DNA of 64,000 bases from Leuctra nigra. Taxonomy: Eukaryota > Arthropoda > Insecta > Plecoptera > Leuctridae. A model generated the notes under the pieces. It ran no database searches. It saw only the letters and a program-made list of their open reading frames with translations, and was not told the DNA's origin. This document shows positions 59,701 to 64,000 of the stretch, in pieces (positions within the stretch are counted from its first letter, which is position 1; each line of letters opens with the position of its first letter). Position numbers and translations under genes: made by a program. Location of the stretch: NCBI GenBank assembly GCA_934045905.1, contig OW203771.1, positions 2,604,001 through 2,668,000 on the forward strand. The letters run 5' to 3'.

Positions 59701-62553
59701 ATACCACGGAGACGGAGGAAGATATTTTTGTTCGTTTTGTTAGCCAAGTGGAGTTCACGGGGAACCCTCCCCTGATCTGTATCATATGTTAATTCAGTTA
59801 ATTATTTCAGATGCATCCCTTCGATCTTTTATCAGCGCTATTCCTCGTGATCATGTGTTTTGCTTCCGTATTCTTTGCCCTGTTCTGCTTGCTTGGCGAT
59901 TTAATTACGAAAGAGGTTAGTATAGTAGGAACTCAATAAACCTCTTGATATTAATGATCAACTCAGAATTTGAGCTATATATATTACAAAATGTATTGGT
60001 TTTCTCACTGGTTTAAACCAATACATATAAAATACTTTACACCCACGCATACTTAAAAAATTATGTATGTACAAAAATATATAAAATACAACTAAATAAG
60101 TCGATGACATAACTGTAAGGCCATGCATGTGGCTCCATGTGGCATGTGGCTCTGTCCCGTGTTACAGAGTGAAGCAGTGAGGGAGGCTGTCTACGGTTGT
60201 GATTGGTTCGAAGCGTCGGAGAGCTTCAAGCGATCAATGCGGATCATGATGTCGATGGCTAATCAACCTGTTGTCCCGTGTTACAGAGTGAAGCAGTGAG
60301 GGAGGCTGTCTACGGTTGTGAATGGTTCGAAGCGTCGGAGAGCTTCAAGCGATCAATGCGGATCATGATGTCGATGGCTAATCAACCTGTTGTCCCGTGT
60401 TACAGAGTGAAGCAGTGAGGGAGGCTGTCTCGGTTGTGATTGGTTCGAAGCGTCGGAGAGCTTCAAGCGATCAATGCGGATCATGATGTCGATGGCTAAT
60501 CAACCTGTTGTCCCGTGTTACAGAGTGAAGCAGTGAGGGAGGCTGTCTACGGTTGTGATTGGTTCGAAGCGTCGGAGAGCTTCAAGCGATCAATGCGGAT
60601 CATGATGTCGATGGCTAATCAACCTGTTGTCCCGTGTTACAGAGTGAAGCAGTGAGGGAGGCTGTCTACGGTTGTGATTGGTTCGAAGCGTCGGAGAGCT
60701 TCAAGCGATCAATGCGGATCATGATGTCGATGTATAATCAACCTGTTGTCCGTGTTACAGAGTGAAGCAGTGAGGGAGGCTGTCTACGGTTGTGATTGGT
60801 TCGAAGCGTCGGAGAGCTTCAAGCGATCAATGCGGATCATGATGTCGATGGCTAATCAACCTGTTGTCCCGTGTTACAGAGTGAAGCAGTGAGGGAGGCT
60901 GTCTACGGTTGTGAATGGTTCGAAGCGTCGGAGAGCTTCAAGCGATCAATGCGGATCATGATGTCGATGGCTAATCAACCTGTTGTCCCGTGTTACAGAG
61001 TGAAGCAGTGAGGGAGGCTGTCTACGGTTGTGAATGGTTCGAAGCGTCGGAGAGCTTCAAGCGATCAATGCGGATCATGATGTCGATGGCTAATCAACCA
61101 CTTGTTGTCAAGGCTGGTGGTTTTGTTCCATTGTCATTGGGGACTTTTAGTACCGTGAGTATAAACAATGATTTTTCTTTAATCTCTGATATTATAATTT
61201 TAATTTTTTAAGACATGCCAAACACTTCAGGGTTTGTCGTCAAAAACCGATATTTCAGCAGGTTTTGTCCTGTCATGGTCAATAATATTAGTAGATATAT
61301 CTACGAAATGTTGAGAAAGTTGAAGCGTTGGTCTATTAAAACATATTTCTTCGACATATCACATAAAGTAAAAAATGGCTAATAGAATTCAAACCGATTT
61401 CATGTTGTTCTCGACATATTGTGATATAATATTGAAGATGGGCGGTTGCTCCACCAACAGCCGACACGCATGCATTATGCATATGACTGATCAATTGCCT
61501 GTGAAGTATACCATTTATACGCCGATTGAGTGCATTTACAAAAGAAAAAAATCTATACATGGATTCGGGTGCGTTAAGTGGCCCCCCCCCCCCCCCCCAG
61601 CACTTTGAATATTGAATAATTTTTTGGAGTTTGAGGTGCAAAATTCAAATTTGGTGGTGCAAAATGGTGCATATTGGTGCACTATGGGTGCATATAAGTT
61701 GGACTGTTGGTGCATATTGTTGAAAAATTCATGCGTTGAAAAAATAAAAAATTCGGATTTCCAACTAAACCAGGGGTCGGCAACCTTTTTTGGTGAAGGA
61801 GCCAATTTCCCAATAATTAATAAATTAGATAATAATGAGAGCCGCAGTAGAGGCAATCAAATATAATACACCGAAAATAAACTATTTAATGACTATGTTT
61901 ATTTTGATATTTTGACGAAGCCCCCAGTTGTTGTCAACCAGTTGTTGCCCCGCAGGGCGTTTTTCAGAATTTCAAGAATTTAAAAGTGATTCTGGGACAT
62001 TAAAATGACAAACTGAATCAAATAACCTTTCAAATTGTTGCCCCGCAGGGCGTTTTTTTTAGGATTTTAACAACTTAAAAGTGATTCTGGGACTCTAAAA
62101 TAAACAAACTCAATCAAAATAACCTTCAAATTGTTGCCCCGCAGGGCGTTTTTTGTCGAATTTTAAAATTGTTCGATTACAGGTATTTTTTAAATTATAA
62201 AGAGCCATTCAAGAACCATCAAGGAGCCGCGGTTTGCCGACCCCTGAACTAAACGCACCCCGTGAATTCCTACTCAGAGGTAGAAGGCCGGAAGTTCATT
62301 TCCTCGATTTTGCGTTGCACACTTTTGGAATCATGAAATCAATCCGAATATGGAGAATGAAGAATATGATTGAATCGCTGATACTGGTTTATGAGATATC
62401 ACTTCAAAAATCATTAAAATAGAACTCGGAACGTATACCTCTGAGGTACAGATATTTTGCTTGATGATTGACAATAATTTTGATTTTTTACAGGAAGTGA
62501 AAATGGCTAAAGATTATTATTCAGTTTTCTCAAACATGATGAATAGAACCTAA
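53761..62553 (+). CDS. Odorant receptor F (7tm_6), 461 aa, complete
   Basis: Exons: 53761-53833, 58046-58493, 58649-59095, 59187-59283, 59811-59915, 60999-61154, 62494-62553 (TAA); 462 codons. Start MAQVMGEMELAYILKPVIIL. TM1-3 in exon 2 (YYIPRLVLAERIFELVFYRY; ISYFMTKYILGLICIAFIIP), TM4 and ICL2 in exon 3 with one 33-aa unit (residues 235-267, HIKAKRR variant) and the D-type segment ERPRAWKVIGAHRYPIRYKA. TM5 PNLISATILYFVLLFLVVLY, TM6 in exon 5, ICL3/TM7 in exon 6 (VREAVYGCEWFEASESFKRS), end YYSVFSNMMNRT. Exon 6 follows seven extra acceptor copies. The exon 3 donor is GTGTTT, weak; readthrough would stop after about 10 codons. Intron 1 (4.2 kb) is full of transposons. Confidence 0.9.
54250..55790. 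mobile_element. Element with about 500-bp inverted arms, intron 1 of gene F
   Basis: 54250-54770 and 55310-55790 are inverted copies (GGGCGGCCATTTTGGGCTCC / GGAGCCCAAAATGGCCGCCC; TCAGGAAGGTACGATAAAAA / the complement). The minus-strand ORF at 54232-54423 and the plus-strand ORF at 55607-55810 are the two copies of one arm. Class unknown. Confidence 0.65.
55815..57680 (+). mobile_element. Composite fold-back element, copy III, intron 1 of gene F
   Basis: Arms 55815-55967 and 56050-56206 nearly identical (CACTCCGTGTAAAAAAACAG and complement), then single TGACGTCATTTCCGG/ACTTCCGG motifs (56568-57245), the conserved tail, and the hairpin GTGGAGCGACCGCTCCAC with TAG at 57680. Confidence 0.7.
58830..58928 (+). 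repeat. 99-bp ICL2 coding unit, gene F, single copy
   Basis: One unit of the SRTP type, with HIKAKRR as in unit 2 of gene D. It shows the unit is a normal part of ICL2 that was amplified in D and E. Confidence 0.9.
60168..61154 (+). repeat. 119-bp intron/exon 6 junction array, gene F, 8 acceptors
   Basis: Unit starts at 60168, 60287, 60406, 60524, 60643, 60761, 60880 and 60999; spacing 119, or 118 where a single base is lost. All acceptors intact. Units differ by only a few bases from one another and from those of gene E. Confidence 0.95.
61771..62246. mobile_element. hAT-type MITE, intron 6 of gene F
   Basis: Ends CAGGGGTCGGCAACC and GGTTTGCCGACCCCTG, flanked by the exact 8-bp duplication AACTAAAC (61763-61770, 62247-62254), as expected for hAT. 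Inside, three roughly 100-bp spaced GTTGCCCCGCAGGGCG motifs (about 61942, 62036, 62132). No transposase. Confidence 0.85.
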
Positions 62554-63071
62554 ATGATCATTTAGATTATTTAACAGAGGAATTATAAATTGTTATTGTG
62601 TATTTTAATTGTTTACTGTTATAGGCAGGGGACAATTGTAGGGAATTCGTGCAAATATAGACATAATATTTTGTTAATGATAGCTAATCATTATAACTAG
62701 TATAATGTCAATCAATTGTGTACAATAAAATTTGCGTTTATATAAAAAAAATCTGTGAAATATTAATAATTTAAAAAATATAAAATATAAAATACTTATG
62801 TTACATTGGATGTGTAGGGTATAGGAATAGTGTTTAGTGTATGTGTTATGTATAAATAATCTATTATTGTAGGTAATGTATAGTCTGTAATTGTTGAGAA
62901 TATACTATATCAATAAAACAACGTTCTTGATGTCAATTTATATGATTTATATTTTATCCGCATTGTTGCTATTTTCTAGCCAAGGGTAAAACTGAATAAC
63001 TTGGTATAGGTAAATAGCGAATAAATATTTAATTTTAGTCTCTGTTTGAATATACACCATTATGGAAGGAA

Positions 63072-63165
63072 GTGAGGAACCAAACGTATGGCATTAAGTT
63101 TGACGCTTCAGTCCTCGAATAAACACTCAATTAACTATTCATGCAAGTATTTGGAAAATATACAA
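63072..63165 (+). promoter_or_regulatory. Possible further copy of the shared upstream block
   Basis: GTGAGGAACCAAACGTATGG CATTAAG, then CTATTCATGCAAGTATTTGG AAAA. No receptor first exon within the next 900 bp. The rest of 62554-64000 shows AT-rich DNA, a G-run at 63560-63590, and no gene. Confidence 0.35.
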
Positions 63166-64000
63166 TACAATAAAGTTCACGGTAAAAATAATGAACCGTA
63201 ATGGCGGCCGTGTACTACTGTAGTCAAGCGATCGTATACCTACACATGTCAATATCAATACAATATTCAAAAAATATGTATAATACAACTGTAGATAAAA
63301 AATAAATCAATTTTATTGAATATTTATAAAAAAAAATTACTATTAAACATTGTGTATTTCACATAATTTATACAATTTCAATAATCCAAAGAAGAAAGTC
63401 TTGCCATTGACAGGGCATTGTTCATGTGAACGACCAATCAACGACGTGATCGACCAAAACGTCAGAAATATTCTTAACGTGAACGAACTTTACAAGTTAT
63501 TTAAGATGTAGTTAGGTTCAGTTGTCTAGACTCTAGGCAAAGGCGTCCGCAGGATTACTGGTGGGGGAGGGGGAGGGGGGGGGGGGAGGCAAGAGATACA
63601 TTTCGAAGTGTAAGTTTGGGATGAATACTATATTTTTTGATACTTTCTTGTCTTGTGTTGACTTTTGACTTTTGAATGTGTATCTAATTTTTTCACATTT
63701 AAATTCTCTCTTCTATAGTTTTATGAAAAGAAGTAAAATAACTGCAGCGGACAAGGAAAATGTTATGCATGTCAATATAAGTAATGGGAACAATTTTATG
63801 AGTAATTTAGTAATCACAAATTGTATGAAAATTGTACCATCCACATTGTTTTATATTTTTAAATTATGATTTAAAAAAAGGATGTATGTAATTAAATTAA
63901 ATTCATAACTGTTTTATGTAAAAATCAATTAGCTCACCTATTAAAATCAATACAATTCTCACAATTTTATAAACTTAATGTTTGGCAAATACTCAAATCA

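Overview
This is eukaryotic, insect nuclear DNA: AT-rich, with GT-AG introns and many transposons. It carries a tandem cluster of odorant receptor genes (7tm_6 family), all on the + strand. I recognise the family from the C-terminal half of each protein: an LDLEMERR..EC[IV]..H.EL-type segment before TM5, the [SN]..VREAVYGC[DE]W[FY]E.SESFKRSM..M MANQP loop before TM7, and a short last exon ending ..YYSVFS... The species and order cannot be fixed from the window.

Layout. Gene A (1-2976, 5' end outside the window) looks like a pseudogene. Then a cysteine-rich EF-hand exon (8616-8912). Gene B (9882-19253, 449 aa), gene C (20168-26561, 452 aa), gene D (27425-37476, 514 aa, with a 7 kb intron holding a 200-N gap), gene E (38989-46855, 988 aa), an orphan receptor first exon (47390-47459), and gene F (53761-62553, 461 aa). 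Every complete gene has the same seven-exon structure with the same phases. B and C are close sisters.

The unusual part is two kinds of tandem array inside the receptor genes. (1) A 99-bp, 33-codon unit in exon 3, in the intracellular loop between TM4 and TM5 (ICL2). It is present once in B, C and F, three times in D and 17 times in E, which more than doubles that receptor's length with no frame break. (2) A 119-bp unit that spans the intron 5/exon 6 boundary and carries its own 3' splice site: 15 acceptors in E, 8 in F, 2 in C and 3 in A. Only the last acceptor gives an open exon; the upstream ones run into a stop. The EF-hand exon shows an independent 109-bp duplication of the same kind.

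Introns and intergenic DNA are mostly transposable elements: a composite family with long fold-back arms plus an array of TGACGTCACTTCCGG motifs (full copies near 12651-15582, 47786-52070 and 55815-57680), a Helitron-like family (25098-26223, 49985-51904), TA-flanked elements with CCGGGTGGC ends, several palindromic MITEs, a hAT MITE with an 8-bp duplication, tRNA-derived insertions and a LINE remnant. A conserved block about 180-215 bp upstream of each receptor start is a candidate shared promoter.
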